NCBI GenBank assembly: GCA_026647215.1
Contig: JAPKHC010000018.1
Location: forward strand, 62,001 to 126,000
DNA length: 64,000 bases
Reading direction: 5' to 3'
Source: F1-120-MAGs118 sp013360535
GTDB taxonomy: Bacteria > Planctomycetota > UBA1135 > GCA-002686595
Within the stretch, counting starts at the first letter, position 1. Every line of letters starts with the position of its first letter. Made by a program: the position numbers and the translations under genes. Of this stretch, positions 8,771-16,201 are shown in pieces. Under the pieces are notes generated by a model. The model saw nothing but the letters and a program-made list of their open reading frames with translations, did not search any database and was not told the origin of the DNA.

Positions 8771-9547
8771 TCAGTTCGTCGCGCGCGCGGGAGCCTGCGC
8801 GGGAGCGGAGCGGCGGCGCCAGAGGAGCTTGCGCAGGCGCCAGACGCCCTTGATGTCTTCCCAGGCGGTGCTGACGATCTTGACGCGGCTGTCGTCGTCG
8901 TCGATCCAGCGCACGGGGATGTCGGCGATGCGGTAGCCCTGCTTCTCGCCGAGCACGAGCAGCTCGGTGTCGAAGAACCAGCCCTGGTCCTGGATCTGGG
9001 GGACGATCGACTGGACGGCGCGGCGCGAGGCGGCCTTGAAGCCGCACTGGGCGTCGGAGAAGTGCGTCAGCAGCACGAGCTTGACGAACAGGTTGTAGCA
9101 GCGGCTGATGACCTCGCGCTTGAGGCCGCGCTTGATGCGCGATTGCGGCAGCAGCCGCGAGCCGGTGGCGATGTCGCAGCCGCCCTCGTGGATCGCGCGG
9201 CAGAGCTTCGGCAGCGCCTCGAGCTCGGTCGACAGGTCGACGTCAGTGTAGGCGACGATGTCGGCGTCGCACTCGGTCCAGGCCTTGCGCAGCGCTCGCC
9301 CGCGGCCGCGCTCGGGGATCGTGAAGAAGCCGACCTCGCCGGGATACTTCGCCGCGAGCTGCGCCGCGAGCTCCGCCGTGCCGTCCTTCGAGCCGTTGTC
9401 CGCGACGAACACCTCCCAGCGGTAGGGGAAGTGCTCCTGCAGGAACTTGCGGCAGCTCTCGACCGACCACTCGAGCTGCTTCACCTCGTTCAGGCAGGGG
9501 ATGACGAGGCGGACCTTCGGCAGGGGCTTCTGGGGGACCTGGGACAT
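8771..9547 (-). CDS. Family 2 glycosyltransferase (dolichyl-phosphate glucosyltransferase-like)
   Basis: 258 residues. The GT-A fold is clear: VIPCLNEVKQ at 15-24, ADNGSKDGT at 49-57, the metal-binding D102-V-D104, then a GSRLL turn and the conserved QCGFKA segment. The order and spacing resemble DPM1/ALG5-type enzymes that load a sugar from a nucleotide donor onto a polyprenyl phosphate at the cytoplasmic face. It lacks C-terminal membrane spans. Such a lipid-linked sugar would be the donor expected by the GT-C-like membrane proteins nearby (11043, 13258, 16202, 35721). Substrate is inferred. Confidence 0.88.
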   Translation of the reverse strand: MSQVPQKPLPKVRLVIPCLNEVKQLEWSVESCRKFLQEHFPYRWEVFVADNGSKDGTAELAAQLAAKYPGEVGFFTIPERGRGRALRKAWTECDADIVAYTDVDLSTELEALPKLCRAIHEGGCDIATGSRLLPQSRIKRGLKREVISRCYNLFVKLVLLTHFSDAQCGFKAASRRAVQSIVPQIQDQGWFFDTELLVLGEKQGYRIADIPVRWIDDDDSRVKIVSTAWEDIKGVWRLRKLLWRRRSAPAQAPARATN

Positions 9548-9562
9548 GGTGGCGAGCCGCGA

Positions 9563-9568
9563 AGTCTA
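9563..9568 (-). promoter_or_regulatory. Candidate -10 element (TAGACT) for the GT2 gene
   Basis: Read on the minus strand, TAGACT ends 15 bases before the ATG at 9547. No -35 is recognisable. Confidence 0.3.
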
Positions 9569-9651
9569 CACGGTCGGCCGAGCGCGGGCCGCGGCGCGAG
9601 TCGTGCGCCGCTGGCGCGTCCGCGGCGCGAAAGTTCTTCCGGCCGGGCGGG

Positions 9652-10761
9652 CTAGCGCTGGCGGAAGGCGCTCGACGGGCGCGACGGCGGGAAGAGCCGC
9701 GCCGGGGGCTCGGGAATCGCCGGACCGTTGGAGACGAACGGCGACGGGCTGTCGTGGCACTGACGGCACAGGTGCCCCTGGTTCGAGCCTCCGGTGTCGC
9801 CGTCCTCGGTCGCGACGCCGACGCCCGAGCGGTAGATGAGGCCGAAGGGGTTCGCGTTGCCGTGCGCGCGGTGGCAGGTGATGCAGGTCGGCGTGACGTC
9901 GCGTCCGGCCGGAGCCCACGCGCCGATCTCGCTCATCAGCTTCACGCGCGTGCCGAGGCTGTTGTAGCGCGCGAGCATGTCGCTCTCGAGGTCCTCGCCC
10001 TCGAAGGGATGCTCCTCGAGGCCGCCCGACGCCGGGCCGAACTCGCCGTGCGTGGCCGAGTGGCAGCCCTGGCACCAGCGCGCGATGGCCGAGGCGTTGC
10101 GGTCCGGCTCGTTCCAGTCCACATCCGCCTCGTCGTAGCTGCGCGCCTCGCGCACGAAGACGTCGCGCGCGAGCTCGTTCACGCCCGCCGTCGCGTTGTA
10201 GGTGACCCAGGCGCGTGTCGCCGTTCCCGGGTTGTCGCGCAGGTTGCGGTACTGGCGCCCGGTGGGGTGGCCGAAGTTCGTCGCACCGTGCGGGTCGTGG
10301 CAGTTGGTGCACTGCAGGCCGATCCCGGAGCCGTTCTCGCTCGCGGCGGACCAGCTGGGCTGCGAGCCGGGAGCGATCGCGAGCGAGTCGAGCGTGTGCC
10401 CGCCGTGGTTGCTCGCGCTGCCGATGCGATTGAGGTACCCCGCGCTGCGCACGACGTCGGTCTGGCTGCCGGAGTTGACGCTGTCGAGCACGTCGGTGGC
10501 CTGCGCGCTCCCGTCGTGGCAGGTCAGGCACAGGTCGTTGATCGGACCCGCGAGCAGCGATCGCCGCGGCAGCCCGCCGAGCAGTCGGCCCGCGCTGCGC
10601 CCGTCGTAGCCGTGGGACTGGCTGAAGTGCATCACGTGGCAGTCGTTGCAGCGCAGCGTGCTCTCGCTGTGGTAGTCGCCGGCGCGCACGAGCGTGGAAA
10701 GCGCGAGCAGGGCGGCGACGCGCAGGAGCGCCGACGAGACCCGCGACTCCGGTCGATCCAC
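9652..10761 (-). CDS. Secreted hexahaem c-type cytochrome
   Basis: 369 residues from GTG 10761. A signal peptide (residues 1-27, core LLRVAALLALSTLV) precedes six CxxCH haem-binding motifs: CNDCH 38-42, CLTCH 78-82, CTNCH 151-155, CQGCH 230-234, CITCH 293-297 and CRQCH 332-336. Extra His residues, such as those in HVMHFSQSH after haem 1, could be distal ligands. The layout resembles paired-CXXCH (NapC/NrfB-like or decahaem-related) electron carriers. An ATG at 10866 would add 35 residues, but these are charged and would bury the signal peptide, so the GTG is preferred. No cytochrome maturation or reductase gene adjoins; its redox partner is unknown. Confidence 0.87.
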   Translation of the reverse strand: MDRPESRVSSALLRVAALLALSTLVRAGDYHSESTLRCNDCHVMHFSQSHGYDGRSAGRLLGGLPRRSLLAGPINDLCLTCHDGSAQATDVLDSVNSGSQTDVVRSAGYLNRIGSASNHGGHTLDSLAIAPGSQPSWSAASENGSGIGLQCTNCHDPHGATNFGHPTGRQYRNLRDNPGTATRAWVTYNATAGVNELARDVFVREARSYDEADVDWNEPDRNASAIARWCQGCHSATHGEFGPASGGLEEHPFEGEDLESDMLARYNSLGTRVKLMSEIGAWAPAGRDVTPTCITCHRAHGNANPFGLIYRSGVGVATEDGDTGGSNQGHLCRQCHDSPSPFVSNGPAIPEPPARLFPPSRPSSAFRQR

Positions 10762-10803
10762 GACCCCAGAGCGCGCCAATCCGCGAGTTTGGCCCACGCG
10801 AAG

Positions 10804-10809
10804 ACTGTA
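10804..10809 (-). promoter_or_regulatory. Candidate -10 element (TACAGT) for the cytochrome gene
   Basis: On the minus strand TACAGT lies 42 bases before GTG 10761. If real, transcription would begin downstream of the alternative ATG at 10866, which supports the shorter start. Confidence 0.3.
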
Positions 10810-10878
10810 GCCGGGGCGCTCGGGGCGCGGGTCGCCGTCGAACTCTCCCTCGGCCGGGTGCGTCAAGGTGCGTAGGTC

Positions 10879-11047
10879 GCTGGCCCGGCTTATTCATGAG
10901 CCTCGTAGCGAGAACGCGAAAACGCCGGCGATGCAAGGCGCGAGGATGGTTTTTCCCGCAGGCGACCTGCAGGTCGCTGAGGACCAAAACCACCGCAGCA
11001 ACGCAGCAGCGTCGAGCGGTTTCGCGTTCGCAATAAGGCGGGCTAGC
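10879..11047. repeat. 169-bp hierarchical imperfect palindrome
   Basis: Three nested levels of dyad symmetry share one centre. The outer arms are 10879-10894 (GCTGGCCCGGCTTATT) and 11032-11047, matching as inverted repeats at 14 of 16 positions. An inner pair, GCGAGAACGCGAAAA (10908-10922) and the complement TTTCGCGTTCGC (11020-11031), differs by a small gap. The centre is a perfect 16-bp palindrome, GCGACCTGCAGGTCGC (10962-10977). It carries no ORF and fills the gap between two minus-strand genes, with its right arm covering the stop codon of the gene at 11043. It could be a dispersed palindromic repeat, a miniature mobile element, or a structured 3' end or RNA. Confidence 0.7.
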
Positions 11048-12629
11048 AGCGCGAGGCGCGCTCGCCGAGGCGCCACACTCCCCAGCAGGCCGCGGCGACG
11101 GCCACGATCAGCCCGAGCGCAAGGAAAGAACTTCCGAGGTACGGGGAGTTCGGGCTCGTCTGGCGCAGCACGGTGAGCCACGGAAGCTCGGGCCCGTCGT
11201 GCAGGAGGCGCACGAAGCTCGCGGGCACCGGCGTCTTCGTCAGCATCTGCGGCCAGAAGCCCTCGACGCTCATCGACGACGTGCCGAGCTCGACCGCGAC
11301 GCGCCGCAGGTCGTTCTCCGTGTCGGAGACCTCGCGGTACATCTGCAGCACGACGGCGTGGAAGACGACGGCGACGGTGAGCGCGGCGAGCCAGCGGCGG
11401 TCGAGGCGCGCGAGCGGGTCCGCGGCGAACAGGAACAGGAACGGCACGACCGGCAGCAGGTAGCGGAAGCCCGTGTTGAACTGCAGCAGCGAGTAGACGT
11501 TCATCGCGCAGAACGCGAGGAACGCGAGCGTGTAGAGCCAGACCCACAGGCGCTCGCGGCGCGGCAGCACGCGCGCGGATTCGTCGGCGCGGCGACCGGG
11601 CAGGAACGCGAACAGGAGCAGCGGCGCGAACGGGATCAGGCCCCAGCTCGGGCTGATCAGGTTCTTCAGGAACACCTCGCCGCTCGGCAGCATGATCCCG
11701 CGCGCGCCGATGTCGACGAACTCGTTCTGGCGCGGCATCACGAACTGTCCGGGCGTGAAGGCGTTGCCGTACATCGCCCACTGGGTCCCAAGCAGGAACA
11801 GGATCGGCGGGAGCGCCGCCAGCACGCTGGGAAGCGCTTCCTTGAGCGCCGTCGCGAGGCCACCCGAGCGCGCGCGCGACACGACGAAGTACAGCGCGAG
11901 CATGCCCGCCGGCACGATGCCCGCGTAGTCGAGCGAGATCGCCATGCCGCACAGGAAACCGCCGAGCGCGCGCCGGGCCGTCGACAGGCGCTCGCCCTCG
12001 CCCGGACGCGGCCACAACACGAGGAAGGCGCCGAACAGCACCATCATCAGGAACACGTTGTGGTTCAGGTGCGCCGAGCGATAGAAGACCGGCGTCGCGA
12101 ACGCGAACAGGAACGCGAGCCAGACCGCGCGCTTGCGCTCGATGCCGCGCGCGAGCAGCGTCGAGTACATCAGCACGACGAAGGCGGCACACAACGGCGC
12201 CATCAGGAACGCCGACGTGATCGCGGTCGACGCTCCGAAGCGCAGGTCGAGCCCCGCCTCCTTCACGCGCCGGAACATCGCCTGCCGCAGCGGATACTTC
12301 GTGTCGTACGTCGCGTCGACGACACCGCCCGACTCCGCCAGCTTCGCCTTCGAGTGCTCCTCGAGCCTGTCGAGCAGCGGATCGAACACCAGCAACGGCG
12401 GCACCGCGATCAACGAACCCATCAGGTTGTTGCCCGTGTACACGTGGCCGTCCGTGTGCCGGAACAGGTCCGCGTGGAACCCCTCGTACCGGTCGCACAC
12501 CCAGTCCCCGCGCTCGATCAGCGCGAACGCCGGGTAGTGCTCCCGCACGACGTTCGTCGCGAAGAACGCGCTGTAGACGATCCAGCAGATGACGAACAGC
12601 CGAACCTTGATCGATGCGAGCCAGGACAT
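11043..12629 (-). CDS. Large polytopic membrane protein, GT-C glycosyltransferase-like
   Basis: 528 residues with about 10-12 hydrophobic segments. A first periplasmic-type loop contains DGHVYTGNNLMG, and a later loop RSAHLNHNVF resembles those of lipid-sugar-dependent glycosyltransferases. The acidic Asp-Glu motif typical of family 39 is not obvious, so the catalytic assignment is weak. It sits in a region with two other GT-C-like genes and shares a short divergent promoter region with the kinase at 12701. Its stop codon lies within the right arm of the palindrome. Likely role: transfer of a sugar from a polyprenyl-phosphate donor to an envelope glycan; this is inference. Confidence 0.75.
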   Translation of the reverse strand: MSWLASIKVRLFVICWIVYSAFFATNVVREHYPAFALIERGDWVCDRYEGFHADLFRHTDGHVYTGNNLMGSLIAVPPLLVFDPLLDRLEEHSKAKLAESGGVVDATYDTKYPLRQAMFRRVKEAGLDLRFGASTAITSAFLMAPLCAAFVVLMYSTLLARGIERKRAVWLAFLFAFATPVFYRSAHLNHNVFLMMVLFGAFLVLWPRPGEGERLSTARRALGGFLCGMAISLDYAGIVPAGMLALYFVVSRARSGGLATALKEALPSVLAALPPILFLLGTQWAMYGNAFTPGQFVMPRQNEFVDIGARGIMLPSGEVFLKNLISPSWGLIPFAPLLLFAFLPGRRADESARVLPRRERLWVWLYTLAFLAFCAMNVYSLLQFNTGFRYLLPVVPFLFLFAADPLARLDRRWLAALTVAVVFHAVVLQMYREVSDTENDLRRVAVELGTSSMSVEGFWPQMLTKTPVPASFVRLLHDGPELPWLTVLRQTSPNSPYLGSSFLALGLIVAVAAACWGVWRLGERASRC

Positions 12630-12644
12630 GGGGGCGGGGGCGGG

Positions 12645-12650
12645 ATCCTA
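12645..12650 (-). promoter_or_regulatory. Candidate -10 element (TAGGAT) for the membrane protein at 11043-12629
   Basis: On the minus strand TAGGAT ends 15 bases before the ATG at 12629, in the 71-bp divergent gap. No -35 is evident. Confidence 0.35.
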
Positions 12651-12685
12651 TCGACCGGCGAGGGTGGAGCGCGCGAACCAAGCGG

Positions 12686-12691
12686 TAGGCT
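12686..12691 (+). promoter_or_regulatory. Candidate -10 element (TAGGCT) for the P-loop kinase
   Basis: TAGGCT ends 9 bases before ATG 12701, and there is no Shine-Dalgarno in that gap. A near-leaderless transcript is implied. Confidence 0.45.
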
Positions 12692-12700
12692 GTCCCGGCG

Positions 12701-13243
12701 ATGCGACTCGTGGTGCTGGCGGGACTTCCGGGGACGGGGAAAAGTGCGCTGGCGAAGGAGCTGGCGGCGGCCTTGGGTGCGCCGGTGTACGACAAGGACG
12801 TGCTGCGGCGGGAGTTGTTCGGCGCGCGGGACGCATATTCGGCGGAACAGAACGACGCGGCGGTGAGCCAGTGCCACGAAGCCGCGTGGGCGGCGTTCGC
12901 GCGCGGCGCGAGCGACGTGATCCTCGACGGGCGAACGTACACGCACCGCGAGCAGGTCGAGGCGCTGCGGAGCTTCGCGAGGGAGCTCGGGGCGGCGCTC
13001 GTGATCGTCGAAGTGCGTTGTGAGTCCGAAGTGGCCAGACGGCGCATCGAAGTCGACCGTCAACGCGGCTCGCACCTCGCGCCGGATCGTTCGAGCGAGC
13101 TGTACGAGCGCCTCGCGCGCGACGCGGAGCCGCTCGAGGCTTCGCTCGTGCTCGACAGCACGGCGCTGGGGGCGGAGGAGCTCGCGCGGCGCGTGGTCGA
13201 GCACCTGCGCGGGCGGATGGGAGCGGGGGGACACGACTGCTAG
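12701..13243 (+). CDS. P-loop AAA/zeta-type small kinase
   Basis: 180 residues. Walker A is GLPGTGKS at residues 8-15, with an Asp-Lys-Asp (D31-K-D33) after the first strand and a lid region rich in Arg (VARRRIEVDRQRG). This is the layout of stand-alone small-molecule or sugar kinases of the AAA_33/gluconate-kinase group; zeta toxins share the fold. No antitoxin-like partner gene adjoins, so a metabolic kinase is more likely. The substrate cannot be told. Its TAG stop at 13241 coincides with a -10-like hexamer for the next gene. Confidence 0.8.
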   Translation: MRLVVLAGLPGTGKSALAKELAAALGAPVYDKDVLRRELFGARDAYSAEQNDAAVSQCHEAAWAAFARGASDVILDGRTYTHREQVEALRSFARELGAALVIVEVRCESEVARRRIEVDRQRGSHLAPDRSSELYERLARDAEPLEASLVLDSTALGAEELARRVVEHLRGRMGAGGHDC

Positions 13244-13246
13244 CTT
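13241..13246 (+). promoter_or_regulatory. Candidate -10 element (TAGCTT) for the gene at 13258
   Basis: TAGCTT ends 11 bases before ATG 13258. Its TAG is also the stop codon of the kinase gene, so part of the match may be coincidence. No Shine-Dalgarno is visible. Confidence 0.3.
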
Positions 13247-13257
13247 GGTCGGACGCG

Positions 13258-14874
13258 ATGGAAGCCTCGGAGCGGCGCAGGGCGGTGGGGTTGGCGGCGG
13301 TGGTGTTCGCCGTGCTCCTGCCGGGAGCGTTCCTCGGGGTTCCGGGCAAGTCGGTGGCGGGAGCGTGGCGGGTGCTCGCGGGCGAGGTGCCGTACCGCGA
13401 CTTCTGGTCGATGTACGCGCCGGGGCAGTTCTACGCGACGGCGGCGGTGCTCGCGGCGAGTGGCAAGCAGGTGCTCGCGCCGGCGATCGCCGTTTGTGCG
13501 GTCAAGGCCGGCGCGGTCGCGTGCCTGTACCTCGCGAGCCTCGGATTTGGCGCGGCGCGCAAGCTCGCGCTTGTGATGGCGGCGACTGTCGGCGTGGCGT
13601 TGTTCGAGATCGCGCCGGAATTGTCGAGTTATCCGCCGGCGCTCGCACTGATCGCTGTGGCGTTGGTTGCGCTGTCGAAGGAGGAGCGGCGACCGATTCG
13701 CGCGGGTCTCGCGCTCGGGGCCGCGGCGCTTTTCAAGCACGACGTCGCGGCGTACGCGACGGCGGCGTTCGCGGTGGCGCTCGCGCTGGAGCCTTGGAGC
13801 ACGGGTGACGCGCGGGAAACTCGTTCGCGCGGCTGGAGAGAGGCGTTGAAGCTCGGGAGCACGGCCGCAGGCGTCGTCGCGTTGCTCGCGGGCGGACTGG
13901 CGCTGATCGCGGGTCGCGACGCGCTCGTCGACCTGGTGCTGTTCCCGCTCGGGGACTTCCGCATCGTGCGCAGCGAGGCCTATCCGGGTCTCAGCCCGAA
14001 CCTGCCGCTGGTCACGAAGTTCCTGGAGCAACCGTCGAACCTCGCGCGCGGTCGCGATGCGGTCGAGGCGCTGTCGGAGTGGATGCTCGGCAACGCGCCG
14101 CAGTTCGTGTTCGTCGCGCTGGGCGTCGTTTTCCTGCGCTTTCGCGCCCGTTTCGAGCGTCGGACGGCGTTCGGGCTGCTGGCCGTGCTCGCGGCGATGC
14201 CGTTTTTCTGGTGGGCGGCGCACACGCAGCAGAACACGCACTTCACGAGCCTCGGGATCCTGTCGCTGCTCGGGATCACGCTCGTCCTGCCGAAGCTCGA
14301 GACCCGCGTTGCGCGCGGCTTGTTCGTCGCGCTCGCGCTGTTCCACTCGGCGGCGCTCTTCACGCGGCCCGCGCTCGATCTCGCCCTGCCGCTGCGCGCC
14401 TGGTCGCGCATCGATCCGCTCGGGCTGCCGCACGCGGCGGGAATCCACGTGTCGCCGCGCGAGCGCGAGGTCTACGCGGCCATCCGTGAGTTCACGGACG
14501 CGCGCGTCGCTGCGGACGAGCCCATCCATCTCGGCGTCGCGCGCCACGACGCGATCGTCATCAACAACCCGCGATTCCTGTGGCTGCTCGATCGGCCCTG
14601 CGCGACGCGGTACCACGAGTTGCACCCGGGCATCACCGACCGCGAGGACGTGCAGCGCGAGATGATCGCCGACCTCGAGCGCCGCCGCGTGCGCTGCGCC
14701 GTGATCTGGCGCTTCGGCTGGCCCGCCTCGATGCTCGATCGCATCGCCTCCGAGCGCCGCGCCGCCATCCCCCAATGCGGCTCGACCCTGCTCGACGACT
14801 TCCTCGCCCGCGAGTTCCGCCCTGCTCTCGAGGTGGGCGAGTACGTCGTGCTCTGGCGCGACCTAGAGCGCTGA
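13258..14874 (+). CDS. GT39/ArnT-like membrane glycosyltransferase
   Basis: 538 residues with many hydrophobic segments in the first 400 and a soluble C-terminal part (about 400-538). The first extracytoplasmic loop reads EVPYRDFWSMYAPG (residues 43-56), the acidic loop that in this group carries the catalytic Asp (here D48) next to a Tyr-Ala-Pro-Gly turn. Proteins of this type transfer sugars from polyprenyl-phosphate donors to lipids, proteins or glycans on the outer face of the inner membrane. No Shine-Dalgarno is seen before the ATG. Acceptor and sugar are unknown. Confidence 0.8.
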   Translation: MEASERRRAVGLAAVVFAVLLPGAFLGVPGKSVAGAWRVLAGEVPYRDFWSMYAPGQFYATAAVLAASGKQVLAPAIAVCAVKAGAVACLYLASLGFGAARKLALVMAATVGVALFEIAPELSSYPPALALIAVALVALSKEERRPIRAGLALGAAALFKHDVAAYATAAFAVALALEPWSTGDARETRSRGWREALKLGSTAAGVVALLAGGLALIAGRDALVDLVLFPLGDFRIVRSEAYPGLSPNLPLVTKFLEQPSNLARGRDAVEALSEWMLGNAPQFVFVALGVVFLRFRARFERRTAFGLLAVLAAMPFFWWAAHTQQNTHFTSLGILSLLGITLVLPKLETRVARGLFVALALFHSAALFTRPALDLALPLRAWSRIDPLGLPHAAGIHVSPREREVYAAIREFTDARVAADEPIHLGVARHDAIVINNPRFLWLLDRPCATRYHELHPGITDREDVQREMIADLERRRVRCAVIWRFGWPASMLDRIASERRAAIPQCGSTLLDDFLAREFRPALEVGEYVVLWRDLER

Positions 14875-14918
14875 GGCCGTGCGAGGAAAAGCGCCAAGAA
14901 AGGCGTGGGGGGCGGCGT

Positions 14919-14924
14919 TAGCAT
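14919..14924 (+). promoter_or_regulatory. Candidate -10 element (TAGCAT) for the HExxH protein gene
   Basis: TAGCAT lies 33 bases before ATG 14958; the leader contains a strong Shine-Dalgarno, GGAGGAG, at 14945-14951. Confidence 0.35.
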
Positions 14925-14957
14925 CGGGGCGCCCGCGCAATCCCGGAGGAGAATCGC

Positions 14958-16187
14958 ATGTTTGGCATGGTGCTCGTCGCGTGTCTGGGTCTGGTGCCGT
15001 CGGGGGAACCGGCGGAGCTCGCGCGCACGTTCGCGGCGGCGATCGAGAAGATCAACGCGAGGCACGCGCAGTCGCCGGGCAAGACGCGCGAGGACGAGCT
15101 CGTCAAGGAGCTGCCGGGGAAGGCGCGAGAGGCGTTCGAGGAGTTGTTGAAGGTCAAGGGCGACGATCCGCTGGTCGAGGCGTTGGTCGTGGCGGCGAAT
15201 GCAGCGGCGGAGCTTGATCTCGAGGTGGAGTACGAGCGCGCGCGCGAGCGGGTCGAGCAGCTCGACGTGGCGCAGGCGAACAAGCTCGGGCTGCTCGTGT
15301 CGCGCGAGCGGTTCCAGGTGCGCGGCACGCAGGGGCTGGACCGCAAGTACTGCGAGCACTTCGCGGACGTGCTCGACGCCGTGCTCGACGGTTACGGCGA
15401 GGTGTTCGGGCTGACGCAGTTCAGCAAGGTGCCGGGCAAGAAGCTGCGGGTGCTCGTGCACCTCGAGGCCTCGATCGACCGGCCGCCGCACTTCGCGCCG
15501 GAGTTTCCCTTCCACAGTCAGGTCGATTTTCCTGTCGCGGACGCGAGCGGTTTGCGCTCGCCGACATCGGACGGAAAGTTCCTGTTTTACGGCCTGTGCC
15601 ACGAGCTCGGGCACGTGCTCGCGATGTGGGGCGACGTGCAGCGCGAGGCCGATCACCACGCCTGGGCGCACTACACGGGCGTGACGATCGTCGAGCACCT
15701 CTCGCGCGAGAAGAAGTACGAGAAGGTGATCGATGGGCTCGACGACGTGCGCTGGCGCTCGCTGGAGAAGGAGCGCAAGGAGCTGGCGGATCGGGCGCCG
15801 GACTTGGCGACGCGCGCGGGCGTGATGGCGGCGCTGGTCGGGCTGCACGACTCCGTTGGGCCCAAGGCGATCGGCAGCGCGCTCGAGTGGATCGAGGCCA
15901 AGAAGGAAGAGCGGCGGGTGAACCGCGTGCGGTACTTCGAGTTCGCGACGCTGAAGAAGGCGCTGCTCGCGGGGACGAAACGCCCCGCGGACAAGGCGGC
16001 GGTCGAGCGTTGCTTGCCGAAAAAATTGCTCTGGCACGGTACTCCGCTATCCCGCAGGCCGCGCAACGCATGTTCGCGCAGCAGGACGCTGACGGAACCG
16101 CCCCCTCATCAGGCGCAGGCAAGTCGCTCCCGTTCGCAGTTCTCGCACACCCAGCGCCTCGTCGAACTCGCGCTCGCCGGTCGATAG
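14958..16187 (+). CDS. HExxH metallopeptidase-like secreted protein, tail possibly frameshifted
   Basis: 409 residues in the open frame. An N-terminal hydrophobic stretch (residues 1-13) suggests export. A zinc-protease type H215-E-L-G-H219 lies in LCHELGHVL, with acidic residues following (QREADHH) that could supply the third ligand. The preceding region is helical and charged. I do not recognise the family. From about residue 355 the sequence changes character and becomes Arg/Ser/Pro-rich. The switch falls at a run of six A (16020-16025); in the -1 frame the reading continues more protein-like (AEKIALARYSAIPQAAQRMF) to a stop at 16192. An indel, a sequencing error or natural slippage are all possible. 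Confidence 0.75.
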   Translation: MFGMVLVACLGLVPSGEPAELARTFAAAIEKINARHAQSPGKTREDELVKELPGKAREAFEELLKVKGDDPLVEALVVAANAAAELDLEVEYERARERVEQLDVAQANKLGLLVSRERFQVRGTQGLDRKYCEHFADVLDAVLDGYGEVFGLTQFSKVPGKKLRVLVHLEASIDRPPHFAPEFPFHSQVDFPVADASGLRSPTSDGKFLFYGLCHELGHVLAMWGDVQREADHHAWAHYTGVTIVEHLSREKKYEKVIDGLDDVRWRSLEKERKELADRAPDLATRAGVMAALVGLHDSVGPKAIGSALEWIEAKKEERRVNRVRYFEFATLKKALLAGTKRPADKAAVERCLPKKLLWHGTPLSRRPRNACSRSRTLTEPPPHQAQASRSRSQFSHTQRLVELALAGR

Positions 16188-16190
16188 CTT
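16185..16190 (+). promoter_or_regulatory. Candidate -10 element (TAGCTT) for the gene at 16202
   Basis: TAGCTT ends 11 bases before ATG 16202, with no Shine-Dalgarno between. Its TAG doubles as the stop codon of the preceding frame. Confidence 0.3.
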
Positions 16191-16201
16191 GACGCGTCGC
16201 G

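Noticed and set aside
9781..9800. A GGTTCGAGCC-like segment resembling a tRNA T-loop.
   Set aside because: It lies inside the cytochrome coding region and no cloverleaf can be drawn around it.
12701..13243. Zeta-toxin-like kinase as part of a toxin-antitoxin system.
   Set aside because: The fold group is shared, but there is no small antitoxin gene on either side, and a metabolic kinase explains the sequence as well.
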